Source: Thioalkalivibrio sp. ALJ24
GTDB lineage: Bacteria; Pseudomonadota; Gammaproteobacteria; Ectothiorhodospirales; Ectothiorhodospiraceae
Length of the DNA stretch: 64,000 bases
NCBI RefSeq assembly: GCF_000377785.1
Contig: NZ_KB898726.1
Span: 27,801-91,800, forward strand
Reading direction: 5' to 3'
Shown: positions 35,015-43,188 of the stretch, piece after piece
Numbering within the stretch: the first letter of the stretch is position 1
Layout of the letters: every line of letters begins with the position of its first letter
Notes under the pieces: model-generated
Database searches by the model: none
The model's input: the letters and a program-made list of their open reading frames with translations, nothing else
Told to the model about the DNA's origin: nothing
Position numbers and translations under genes: made by a program

Positions 35015-35830
35015 TCAGTGCCCGCCAGTCCCCGGCTGGTCGTCGGCGGCCGCCACCGGCGCCTGACGGATCTCGTCGTGGTGGTTTTCGGCGAACGAGC
35101 GCAGGGTCTCGCGGATATAGCCAGGCGTGCGGCCCTTGCGCATCAGCATGATGCCCTCCAGCACCATGGTCATCACCACCACCCGTTCCTCGGTGCGGCG
35201 TTCGAGCTTGATGGCGATCGGCCGGAACACCAGATTGGCCAGCAGGATGCCGTAGAAGGTGGTGATCAGTGCGATACCGAGGTTGACCGCGATCACTGCG
35301 AAGTCGTCGGTGTCGGTGGTCAGCAGCAGGTTGATCAGGCCCAGCAGGGTCCCCAGCATGCCGAAGGCCGGGGCGTAGGTGGCCATGGTGCGGTAGACCT
35401 GGGCCTCGGCCAGCTCGCGTGCCCGCAGCCGGGCCAGACGCCAGTGCAGCAGGTCGGAGACATCCTCCATCGGGGTATCGTCAATGACCAGCTGCACACC
35501 GGTGCGCAGGAACGGGTTGCGCAGGGTCTCCAGGCGCTCCTGGACCCGGCTCAGGTTCTGCGCGAACCACAGGCGCGAGACCTCGACGATCTCCTCCATG
35601 TCCTGGGTGACGTCGTAGCGTTCGTCGCGGATCACCGTGGCGGCCAGGCGGAAGACCCGCAGCAGCTCGTGCAGCGGGTAGCTGAGCAGGGTGGCCGCCA
35701 GCGTGCCCCCCACCACGATTCCGAGCCCGGGGAGGTTGAGAAACACCAGGAGATCCTGGCTGGTGAAGGCGATGATGCTGACGAACAGCAAGATGCCGCC
35801 GATCATGCCCAGCAGGGAAGACAGATTCAT
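35015..35830 (-). CDS. MotA/PomA-like stator protein
   Basis: 271 residues with four membrane helices: two at the N-terminus (SLLGMIGGILLFVSIIAF and LGIVVGGTLAATLLSYPL) and two near residues 150-210 (APAFGMLGTLLGLINLL and VNLGIALITTFYGILLANL). The cytoplasmic loop carries the Arg/Glu residues that contact a rotor in MotA. The double-hydrophobic signature and position before the motB-like gene identify it. The ATG at 35830 is chosen because the frame stays open far upstream through the antisense of the M48 gene. Confidence 0.9.
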   Translation of the reverse strand: MNLSSLLGMIGGILLFVSIIAFTSQDLLVFLNLPGLGIVVGGTLAATLLSYPLHELLRVFRLAATVIRDERYDVTQDMEEIVEVSRLWFAQNLSRVQERLETLRNPFLRTGVQLVIDDTPMEDVSDLLHWRLARLRARELAEAQVYRTMATYAPAFGMLGTLLGLINLLLTTDTDDFAVIAVNLGIALITTFYGILLANLVFRPIAIKLERRTEERVVVMTMVLEGIMLMRKGRTPGYIRETLRSFAENHHDEIRQAPVAAADDQPGTGGH

Positions 35831-35953
35831 GGGCGCGGTCTTCGCGAAAGCGTGAACATGTGCCAAGGATAAACCGCAAGCAACCGTGCGTCGCGCCAAC
35901 GGAGCGTAACGGGTACACTGCCAAGACCGTATTGCAAGCGAGGGAGAAGCGGC

Positions 35954-36538
35954 ATGGAATGGGTAATTCTCGCGATCGTGCTTCTGCTGGTGATCTGGGG
36001 GGTCTGGACCTACAACCGTCTGGTCACCTCGCGCAACCGCTATCAGAACGCGTTTGCCCAGATCGATGTCCAGCTGAATCGCCGCTATGACCTGATCCCC
36101 AACCTGGTCAAGGTCGCGGATCGCTACATGGCACACGAGAAGGACACCCTCGAGGCCGTGATCCAGGCGCGCAACCAGGCCCAGAGCAGCCTGCAGAAGG
36201 CCGCCGCCGACCCCTCCAACCCGGACGCGATGCGCGAGCTGTCGCAGTCCGAGCAGGGCCTCTCCGGTGCCCTGGGGCGCCTGTTCGCGCTGTCCGAGGC
36301 CTATCCCGACCTCAAGGCCAACGAGAACATGATGCAGCTCTCGGAGGAGCTCAGCAGCACCGAGAACCGCATTGCCTATGCGCGGCAGGCCTTCAACGAC
36401 GCAGTGATGAGTTACAACATCCTGCGCGAGATGTTTCCCAACAGCCTGGTCGCGAACAACTTCGGTTTTCGTCGTGCCGAACTGCTCGAGATCGAGGACC
36501 CGCAGCGTCGCGAAGCGGTCGAGGTCAGCTTTCAGTAA
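35954..36538 (+). CDS. LemA family protein
   Basis: 194 residues. A short periplasmic N-terminus and one membrane helix (about 1-20) are followed by the LemA helical bundle with YNRLVTSRNRYQNAFAQIDVQLNRRYDLIPNLVK. The family is widespread; its role is unclear. The next gene, 12 bases on, is an M48 metalloprotease, a conserved pairing. A TACACT box lies upstream of the start. Confidence 0.92.
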   Translation: MEWVILAIVLLLVIWGVWTYNRLVTSRNRYQNAFAQIDVQLNRRYDLIPNLVKVADRYMAHEKDTLEAVIQARNQAQSSLQKAAADPSNPDAMRELSQSEQGLSGALGRLFALSEAYPDLKANENMMQLSEELSSTENRIAYARQAFNDAVMSYNILREMFPNSLVANNFGFRRAELLEIEDPQRREAVEVSFQ

Positions 36539-36550
36539 GGCTGCCGGGGC

Positions 36551-38500
36551 ATGAACTTCTTCGAACAACAGGACCGGGCACAGCGCCGCACCCGGGTCCT
36601 GCTGGGCCTGTTCTCGCTGGCGGTACTCGCCATCGTGGTGGCGATGAACCTGCTCGCGCTGCTGTTCCTCGGGCACGATGCCACCGCGGCGCCGGATGAC
36701 CCGCTGTTCTCCCGCAGCATGTTCGAGGACAACCTCGAACTGATGTTCTGGGTGACCCTGTTCACCATCGTCCTGATCGGCGGGGCCAGCCTGTACCGGG
36801 CGTCCTCGCTGCGCGGTGGCGGGGGGCAGGTCGCGCAGGAACTCGGCGGCACCCGCATCGAACCCGACACCCGGGATCCGCTGCGGCGGCGTCTGGTGAA
36901 CGTCGTCGAGGAGATCGCGATCGCCTCCGGCGTACCGGTGCCGGAGATCTACGTACTGGAGCAGGAGAGCGGCATCAACGCATTCGCCGCGGGGCATTCC
37001 ACCGGTGATGCCGCGGTGGCGGTGACCCGCGGCGCACTGGAGACCCTCGACCGCAACGAGCTGCAGGGGGTAGTGGCCCACGAATTCGGGCACATCCTCA
37101 ACGGGGACATGCGCCTGAACATCCGTCTGGTCGGGATCCTCTACGGGATCCTGGTGCTGGCCCTGGTGGGGCAGCGGGTGATGGTCGCGATGCGCTTCTC
37201 GCGCGACAGCCGCAATGCGGCCGGTCTGCTGGCCGCCGGGCTGGCGCTGCTGATCGTGGGCTACATCGGGCTGTTCTTCGGCCGCTGGATCCGCGCCTCG
37301 GTGTCGCGCCAGCGCGAATACCTGGCGGATGCGTCGGCGGTGCAGTTCACCCGGCACCCCGACGGGATTGCCGGGGCACTGAAGAAGATCGGTGCGCGGC
37401 ATGCGCGCATGGATGCCGATTTCGAAGAAGTGGGACACATGCTGTTCGCCAGTGGCGGGCTGGGGCGGATGTTCGCCACGCACCCGCCGCTGGAGGATCG
37501 GATCCGTGCCATCGAGCCGAATTTCGATCCGACGGAGTTCGAAACCATCGCTCGACGCATGCGCGAGCAGACGGAGGCGGAACAGGCCGACGCCGAAACG
37601 GAAGAGGGCAGTGAGGAATCCCGGCGCGGTCCCGGCGGGCTGATGCTCGATGCGGACAACCTCGCGGACGGGATCGCCGATCCCGGGCTGGCGCAGATCC
37701 TGGGCGCCGGCATGCTGATGGCCGCGATGCCGGGTCCGCTGGAACAGGCTGCACACAGCGACGGCTGGGCCGCCGAGGTTATCCTCTACCTGCTGATGAA
37801 CGCCGATCCCGAGGTGCGCGAGCAACAGCGTCTGCTGGTCGCCGAGAAGCGCGGCGGTGACAGCGAACGGCGCGTGGGCCAGCTGCTGGACATGGTCCCC
37901 GAGCTGCGCGACGACCTGCGCATCCCGCTGCTGGAGATCGCCTTCCCGGTGCTCCGGCGGCACCCGCGAGAGGAGCGCGAGGCCCTGCAGGAGCTGGTCG
38001 AGCAGCTGATCCATGCCGACGGACGGGTGTCGGCGTTCGAATACGCCCTCGGGCGTCTGCTGAACCGTCACCTGATGGATGTCGAAAAGCCGGGGGATGA
38101 CGGGGCAGGCGGGCGCGGGCGGCTGGAGCGCCACGGCGACGAGGTGCGCTTCCTGCTGGCGGTACTGGCACGTCACGGTCATCCGGGCGATCCGGATGCC
38201 GGCCGTGCGGCGCTGGCCGCCGGGATCGCCCGCATCGAGGAACGTGAACCGGCGACCGTGGATTTCCCCGAGGCATGGACCGAGTCCGAGGGCAGCCGGG
38301 CCTGGGCGAATGTCCTCGATCGGGTGCTGGAGAGCCTCGACGGCCTGCGCATGGCGGACAAGGAACGCCTGGTCCGCGCGATGCTGACGACCGTGACCCA
38401 TGGCGGGCAGGTGCGCACGGCCGAGGTCGAACTGCTGCGTGCGATGGCGGCTTCCATGCATGTGCCGCTGCCGCTGGCGGAATTCGCCGAGACCGGCTAG
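36551..38500 (+). CDS. M48-family metalloprotease with long C-terminal extension
   Basis: 649 residues, more than twice the length of HtpX. Two N-terminal membrane helices (about 17-41 and 65-81) precede the zinc motif HEFGH at 177-181. Two more helices follow, then the second metal region (REYLADASAVQFT). From about residue 340 a mostly helical extension begins; its segment IHADGRVSAFEYALGRLLNRH looks TerB-like. It is probably an inner-membrane quality-control protease working with LemA. The stop TAG ends at the first base of the palindromic element, so the insertion may define the C-terminus. Confidence 0.88.
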   Translation: MNFFEQQDRAQRRTRVLLGLFSLAVLAIVVAMNLLALLFLGHDATAAPDDPLFSRSMFEDNLELMFWVTLFTIVLIGGASLYRASSLRGGGGQVAQELGGTRIEPDTRDPLRRRLVNVVEEIAIASGVPVPEIYVLEQESGINAFAAGHSTGDAAVAVTRGALETLDRNELQGVVAHEFGHILNGDMRLNIRLVGILYGILVLALVGQRVMVAMRFSRDSRNAAGLLAAGLALLIVGYIGLFFGRWIRASVSRQREYLADASAVQFTRHPDGIAGALKKIGARHARMDADFEEVGHMLFASGGLGRMFATHPPLEDRIRAIEPNFDPTEFETIARRMREQTEAEQADAETEEGSEESRRGPGGLMLDADNLADGIADPGLAQILGAGMLMAAMPGPLEQAAHSDGWAAEVILYLLMNADPEVREQQRLLVAEKRGGDSERRVGQLLDMVPELRDDLRIPLLEIAFPVLRRHPREEREALQELVEQLIHADGRVSAFEYALGRLLNRHLMDVEKPGDDGAGGRGRLERHGDEVRFLLAVLARHGHPGDPDAGRAALAAGIARIEEREPATVDFPEAWTESEGSRAWANVLDRVLESLDGLRMADKERLVRAMLTTVTHGGQVRTAEVELLRAMAASMHVPLPLAEFAETG

Positions 38501-38782
38501 GGAAACACTGATCAATGTGCACGCTCGCGTTGGTGCTCGGGGTTTTCCGAGACCAGGCGCGGTGCGCAGCCGTTAGTGGTTCTACCGGCAAGGGCCGCAA
38601 CGCAGGATCGGGGAACCCGGATTGCCAACCCCTGAAGTGGCTCGGCCGCCCGTTGTTATCAAAAACGGGCGCGCGCGGCGTTGCGGCTCCCTTGTGCAGA
38701 ATGACTGCACGGCGGTCCCCGCGCCCTGTTCGCACGCAAAAGCGACTCGAGCGCGAGCGTGCACATTGACCAGTGTTTTCCC
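38500..38782. mobile_element. 283-bp MITE-like imperfect palindrome
   Basis: The ends are near-identical inverted repeats of about 30 bases: gggaaacactgatcaatgtg and, on the other strand, gggaaaacactggtcaatgt, both continuing into gcacgctcgcg. The complementarity continues less perfectly to 38603 on the left and 38678 on the right, ending in a shared aaggg..ccgcaacgc. The centre (38604-38677) holds a small hairpin CGCCCGTT/AACGGGCG (38647-38671). No protein is encoded. No clear target duplication is visible. A non-autonomous transposable element or large palindromic repeat is the best reading; the parent transposon is unknown. Confidence 0.6.
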
Positions 38783-38810
38783 GGGGAATGCCAGCGGCGC
38801 AATGAAGCGC

Positions 38811-38816
38811 TATCAT
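38811..38816 (+). promoter_or_regulatory. -10-like TATCAT before tRNA-Leu
   Basis: TATCAT lies 12 bases before the mature tRNA 5' end, a proper distance for a tRNA promoter. No convincing -35 is seen; the region upstream is the palindromic element, which would have replaced whatever lay there. Confidence 0.4.
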
Positions 38817-38828
38817 CCGCGCTTTCGT

Positions 38829-38915
38829 GGGGGCGTGGCGAAACAGGTAGACGCAGCAGACTTAAAATCTGCCGGCCGCAAGGCCGTGCCGGTTCGAGTC
38901 CGGCCGTCCCCACCA
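38829..38915 (+). tRNA. tRNA-Leu (TAA)
   Basis: 87 bases with encoded CCA. Acceptor stem GGGGGCG/CGTCCCC (one G-T pair), anticodon stem-loop GCAGACTTAAAATCTGC with anticodon TAA, long variable arm CGGCCGCAAGGCCG, and T-arm GGTTCGAGTCC. Class II structure fits tRNA-Leu. Confidence 0.96.
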
Positions 38916-39018
38916 GAATTCAACCAGCTCGGCCGGGTACCGGCGTGCTGCTTTCCCGTTCGGGCGATTCGGGGCATGATGGAACCGCAGGGTCCCGATG
39001 GCGGGAGGCATGTTGGTT

Positions 39019-41322
39019 ATGGATGAACCAACCGATGATCACTCCGGTTCGCGCGGTGGGCGGGGCCGTCGGGAGGGCCACCGACGGCCCGGTCTGCCGT
39101 TGCTGCTGGGCTTGCTCGCGACTCTGGCCTTCGCGGCCTTGTTTCTGCTGGTGGATCGCGCATGGGAACGACAGCTCGCGGAGCGCCACCATGCCAACCT
39201 GGCCAGCGAGGTCGCCAGCAAACGCACGCGCCTGGAGAGCACCATCAACAGTCTGGTGCATGCCACCATCGGGCTGTCGGCCTATGCCGAGGCCCGTCCC
39301 GGGCTGGATGCCGACGAGTTTGCCCGGGTTGCCCGGCGCCTCTACCGCCGCGACCCCGGGGTGTTTCGCTCACTGACCCTGCTGGCCGGATCACACATCC
39401 ATTTCATCTACCCGCTGGAAGGCAATGTCGAGGCCCTGGGCTTGGACGTGGCCAACCATCCCCAACAGGCCGAATCCTTCCATCGTGTACGCCAGAAAGG
39501 GCAGACGGTGGTGGCCGGGCCCTGGACCCTCGCACAGGGCGGAACAGGACTCCTGGTGCGCAGCCCGGTCGGCGACGGAGATCGGGGGGAGGAGCGGGCC
39601 TCGCAGCAGCTGCATCCGATGTCCTTGTACTCCATGTCCAGCGTGGCCCTGGACTTCGACGAGATCCTGCGTCGGGCGGGTTTCGACCGCGAAGCGAACG
39701 AACTGCAGTTTGCCCTGGAGGGGCGGGACGGTACCGGCCCCGGGGGAGAGGTCTTCCATGACCCGCACGGGATCGCGGACGGTGCGGTGGATTTCCGGCA
39801 GACGGTGAGCTTTGCCGGTGGCGAGTGGGGGCTGCTGGCCACCACCACGCCGGATGCGCAGGAACTGGCACGGCCGCCGGCCTGGTGGGTATTCGGTCTG
39901 GCCGGCAGCCTCGCCCTGGGCGCGCTGACCTGGCGCATGAGCGGCCATATGCGGGATCGTCATCGACTCCTCTCCCGGTACCACTCCCTGGTGAACAACC
40001 TCGAGGATGCGACCCTCGTGGTTCGGGGCGCTCGCGTGCTGTGGACCAATCCGGCATTTCGCCGCACGACCGGGCTGGCGGCGCCGCCTGAGGGGCGGAT
40101 CGAAGATTTCGGACTGTTCCATCCCGAGGATCGTGGTCAACTGCCGCGCGGGCTGGATTTCTCCGAGGACGATCCGGACCCGAACGGCCACCAGGTACGG
40201 GTACGCATGGCGGACGGGGCCTGGCGTTATCACCTGTTGCGCTGGGTGCCGATCCCGTGGGAGCAGGCCGGGGCAACTCTGCTGATCCTGGTGGATGTGC
40301 ACGAGAACCGCCTGCTGTTCGAAGCACTGGCCGAGGCGCGGGATCTGCAGCAGGCGATGTTCGAGGCGATGCCCGGACATGCCCTGGTGATCGGCGATGA
40401 CGGCGTGGTGCGCCGCACCTTCGGTGAGGGCCGGATGACCGAGGGTGGTGGTGCGGAGCCCTCCGGTGAACCCGACCTGGTCGGGCACGCGATCGAGGAG
40501 CTCCTGCCGGAGGATCTGGCGCGGCACTTCCGCGGCGTCGTGGCGAAATCGCTGGAGGAAAGGGCGCTGCAAACCACGGAATACTGCCTCCCGGCCGGCG
40601 TGCTGCACCCGGTGAGCGGCCGCTCGGATGTATTCGACGCCGACGCTGACGCCGGGGACACACGACGCTGGTTCGAGGCCCGCGTGCGTCCGATCGCTGC
40701 GCATTTCGAGGGACGCGGCGCGGTGGTGTGGCACGCCCTCGACGTAACCGACCGGCGCAATCTGGAAGAACGGCTGCAGACCCTCGCCTGGCAGGATCCG
40801 CTGACCGCTGCCGCCAACCGGGCCGCGATGGAGCGCGCCTTCCCGCGGATGGCTTCGCGTGCGCGCCGCTCTGGCGGCCACCTCGCGCTGATCTTCATCG
40901 ATCTGGACCGTTTCAAGCCGGTCAACGACGAATACGGCCATGCGGTGGGGGACCAGCTGCTGCGCAAGCTGTCCACGGAACTGGGCGCACGTCTGCGTGC
41001 CGAGGACCTGCTGGTGCGCCTCGGCGGCGACGAGTTCCTGGTCCTGACCGGGCCGCTGGATTCGCCCTGCGAGGTGCGACCGATCATCGAACGGCTCAAT
41101 GCGGTGTTCGAGACCGACCGGGAGCTGTCACTGGAGGGAGGCGAGTCGGTCCGCGTCTCGATCACGGCCAGCATCGGAGTGGCCTTCTACCCCGAGCACG
41201 GGGAACAGCTGCCAGGGCTGATTGCCGCTGCCGATCAGGCCATGTACCGGGTCAAGGGCGAAGGACGCAATGCGGTGGCCTGGGTCGACGAGCCCGGCGG
41301 CTCAATCCAGCCGCTGGAGTGA
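39019..41322 (+). CDS. membrane CHASE-PAS-GGDEF diguanylate cyclase
   Basis: 767 residues. An N-terminal helix (about 26-44), a periplasmic CHASE-type sensor (about 50-275) and a second helix (about 285-305) are followed by two PAS-like regions and a C-terminal GGDEF domain. The active site is GGDEF itself, and the inhibitory I-site RAED lies five residues before it, so product feedback is expected. The enzyme makes cyclic di-GMP from GTP in response to an unknown extracellular ligand. Start: the ATG at 39019 has gggagg ten bases upstream; earlier in-frame ATGs at 38998 and 39010 are possible. Its last 21 bases overlap convergent mnmC. Confidence 0.88.
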   Translation: MDEPTDDHSGSRGGRGRREGHRRPGLPLLLGLLATLAFAALFLLVDRAWERQLAERHHANLASEVASKRTRLESTINSLVHATIGLSAYAEARPGLDADEFARVARRLYRRDPGVFRSLTLLAGSHIHFIYPLEGNVEALGLDVANHPQQAESFHRVRQKGQTVVAGPWTLAQGGTGLLVRSPVGDGDRGEERASQQLHPMSLYSMSSVALDFDEILRRAGFDREANELQFALEGRDGTGPGGEVFHDPHGIADGAVDFRQTVSFAGGEWGLLATTTPDAQELARPPAWWVFGLAGSLALGALTWRMSGHMRDRHRLLSRYHSLVNNLEDATLVVRGARVLWTNPAFRRTTGLAAPPEGRIEDFGLFHPEDRGQLPRGLDFSEDDPDPNGHQVRVRMADGAWRYHLLRWVPIPWEQAGATLLILVDVHENRLLFEALAEARDLQQAMFEAMPGHALVIGDDGVVRRTFGEGRMTEGGGAEPSGEPDLVGHAIEELLPEDLARHFRGVVAKSLEERALQTTEYCLPAGVLHPVSGRSDVFDADADAGDTRRWFEARVRPIAAHFEGRGAVVWHALDVTDRRNLEERLQTLAWQDPLTAAANRAAMERAFPRMASRARRSGGHLALIFIDLDRFKPVNDEYGHAVGDQLLRKLSTELGARLRAEDLLVRLGGDEFLVLTGPLDSPCEVRPIIERLNAVFETDRELSLEGGESVRVSITASIGVAFYPEHGEQLPGLIAAADQAMYRVKGEGRNAVAWVDEPGGSIQPLE

Positions 41323-43173
41323 CAGGCGGCGGGAGACATCCCGTTCCAGCGACTCAGGCAGCTCCAGCATCCGGTCGGCCAGCAATTCCCCGCTGACCGG
41401 CGCATACAGCAGCCCGCGCGAACCGTGGCCCAGGCTCAGCAGGACCCGGCCCTCCGGATCCAGGCGTGACGCGCCCACCAGTGGCAGGCGGTCGCGATAC
41501 ACCGCACGCACCCCGGTCCAGCGTTCGTTGATCCGCGCTTCCTCCGGTGAAGGCATGCCCGCCACCCAGGCCAGATGCTCGAGATTGCGACGATCATCTT
41601 CCGCGGTGGGAGGAGGCGGGCGCGGGGGGGATCCCGGCGGCCCGTCATGGCGGTAGGTCGCCCCAATCCAGTGGTCGTCGTCGCCGCGCGGGATCCAGTA
41701 CCCCTGGCCGGTGCGGACCCGTCCGCCTTGATAGCCCGGAATGGCCTGGCTCAGGCGGCTCATCTGCCCGCCGACGGTCGAGAGCCGCGCCTGTTCCGGG
41801 CACAGAGGTGCTTGCGGATCCCCACCCGCGCTGGCAACCACGACCGCATCGTAGGTCGCCGTCACATCCCCCGGCGCCTCCAGCTCCAGGCAGATGCCAT
41901 CGGATTGCGGCCGGATTTCAACCACCGCCCGTGGGCAAACCGCCGGGAGACCGGCCGCCAGGGCCCGGCAAAGGGCCCCCATGTCGACCGCAACCCCGTC
42001 GGGATAATCGAGCACCGGCCCTGCGGCACCGGCGCCCGACGGGGTCGCGGGGTCAAAGAGATAGCCGCTTTCCGCCGGATCCCGGGCGCGCAAACGACGC
42101 ACCCGCTTGCGGGCGTGCTCCGAGACCCCGTGAAACGCGACGCCCCGGCCCAGTAGCGGGCCAGCGCGAGGATCCTCCGAGGGCGTGGCACGGGCGATCA
42201 GGGCATGGGCGTGCCGCATGCCGGCCAGCGCCAGCGCGTTGATCTCCGGATCGTGCGGGAGCAGATGCGGCAGCAGTACAGCGGCCGGGTTCCCGGAGGC
42301 CCCGCCCGCAGCACCCGCCGGATCGAACAGGGTGACCTCGCAACCGCGATCCTGCAGCGCCAGTGCCGCGGCCAGGCCGGCGATCCCGGCACCTACGACC
42401 GCGACCCGCTGCGGGCGCGTCGGACCATCCTCGGGGTCGGAGACCACGGTGCCGGGGGAGGTCGAGCCGGAGACCGGCATGTGCCCGCACAGGCGCTCAC
42501 GCTTGCGTCCGTGACCCGGCTCGCGGCGCACCTCGAAGCCGACGGCCTCCAGATCCCGCCGGACCTGGCCGGCGGCGGCGTAGGTACCGAAGGTCGCGCC
42601 GGGCCGGGAGATCCGCGCCATCTGCCGGAACACCCCGATGTTCCACAACCCGGGGTTGCGTCGTGGCGCGAAGCCATCCAGGTACCACGCATCCACGCGG
42701 GCCCGGAGCCGGGGCAGGGTGACCGCCGCATCGCCGAAAACCAGGGTCAGCACGGCACGGGCCTCGGGAAAATGAATGCGGTGCACCCCGGTCACCGGCG
42801 GCGGATAGGCTTCGCGCAGCCGCCGGGCTTCGGGACCATCGAGATCCAGCCGGCGATGCGCCAGAGCCAGATCATCCGGGTGCAGCGGACGTGATTCGAA
42901 ACCGATGAGTGACAGAAACCCGCCCGGCCGGGCGCGTTCCCGCCATTCGCGGAGGGTCAGCAGGGTGTTGAGGCCGGTGCCGAACCCCGTCTCGGCCACG
43001 ACGAGCCGGGCTCCCGGCCGGGCGAAGCGACGCGGGAGGTCGTTGGCTTCCAGGAAAACCTCGCGGGCTTCCTCCAGCGGCGTGACGGAGCCGAAGTAGC
43101 CGTCGCCGAACTCCGGCGAGACGGGCTGACCGTCCCGCCATTCGACGCGTGCGAAGGGCAGTGCCTCGGGCAA
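41302..43173 (-). CDS. mnmC: bifunctional tRNA mnm5U34 methyltransferase/FAD oxidoreductase
   Basis: 623 residues. The N-terminal MnmD methyltransferase half has VVAETGFGTGLNTLL and a C-terminal DAWYLDGFAPRRNPGLW segment. The FAD-dependent MnmC(o) half begins VAVVGAGIAGLAAALALQDRG (about 255) and ends LLSLGHGSRGLLYAPVSGELLAD. It removes the carboxymethyl group and methylates to make mnm5(s2)U34 in tRNA; MnmA at 62174-63295 performs the thiolation. The 3' end overlaps the GGDEF gene by 21 bases. Confidence 0.92.
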   Translation of the reverse strand: MPEALPFARVEWRDGQPVSPEFGDGYFGSVTPLEEAREVFLEANDLPRRFARPGARLVVAETGFGTGLNTLLTLREWRERARPGGFLSLIGFESRPLHPDDLALAHRRLDLDGPEARRLREAYPPPVTGVHRIHFPEARAVLTLVFGDAAVTLPRLRARVDAWYLDGFAPRRNPGLWNIGVFRQMARISRPGATFGTYAAAGQVRRDLEAVGFEVRREPGHGRKRERLCGHMPVSGSTSPGTVVSDPEDGPTRPQRVAVVGAGIAGLAAALALQDRGCEVTLFDPAGAAGGASGNPAAVLLPHLLPHDPEINALALAGMRHAHALIARATPSEDPRAGPLLGRGVAFHGVSEHARKRVRRLRARDPAESGYLFDPATPSGAGAAGPVLDYPDGVAVDMGALCRALAAGLPAVCPRAVVEIRPQSDGICLELEAPGDVTATYDAVVVASAGGDPQAPLCPEQARLSTVGGQMSRLSQAIPGYQGGRVRTGQGYWIPRGDDDHWIGATYRHDGPPGSPPRPPPPTAEDDRRNLEHLAWVAGMPSPEEARINERWTGVRAVYRDRLPLVGASRLDPEGRVLLSLGHGSRGLLYAPVSGELLADRMLELPESLERDVSRRLSLQRLD

Positions 43174-43188
43174 GGAGGGCGTCGCGGT

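Noticed and set aside
35831-38515. N-terminal extension of the MotA-like frame to over 1100 codons
   Set aside because: The extra part is antisense to LemA and the M48 protease. A normal MotA start is at 35830.
38500-38782. Complete insertion sequence
   Set aside because: Inverted ends exist but there is no transposase frame and no clear target duplication.
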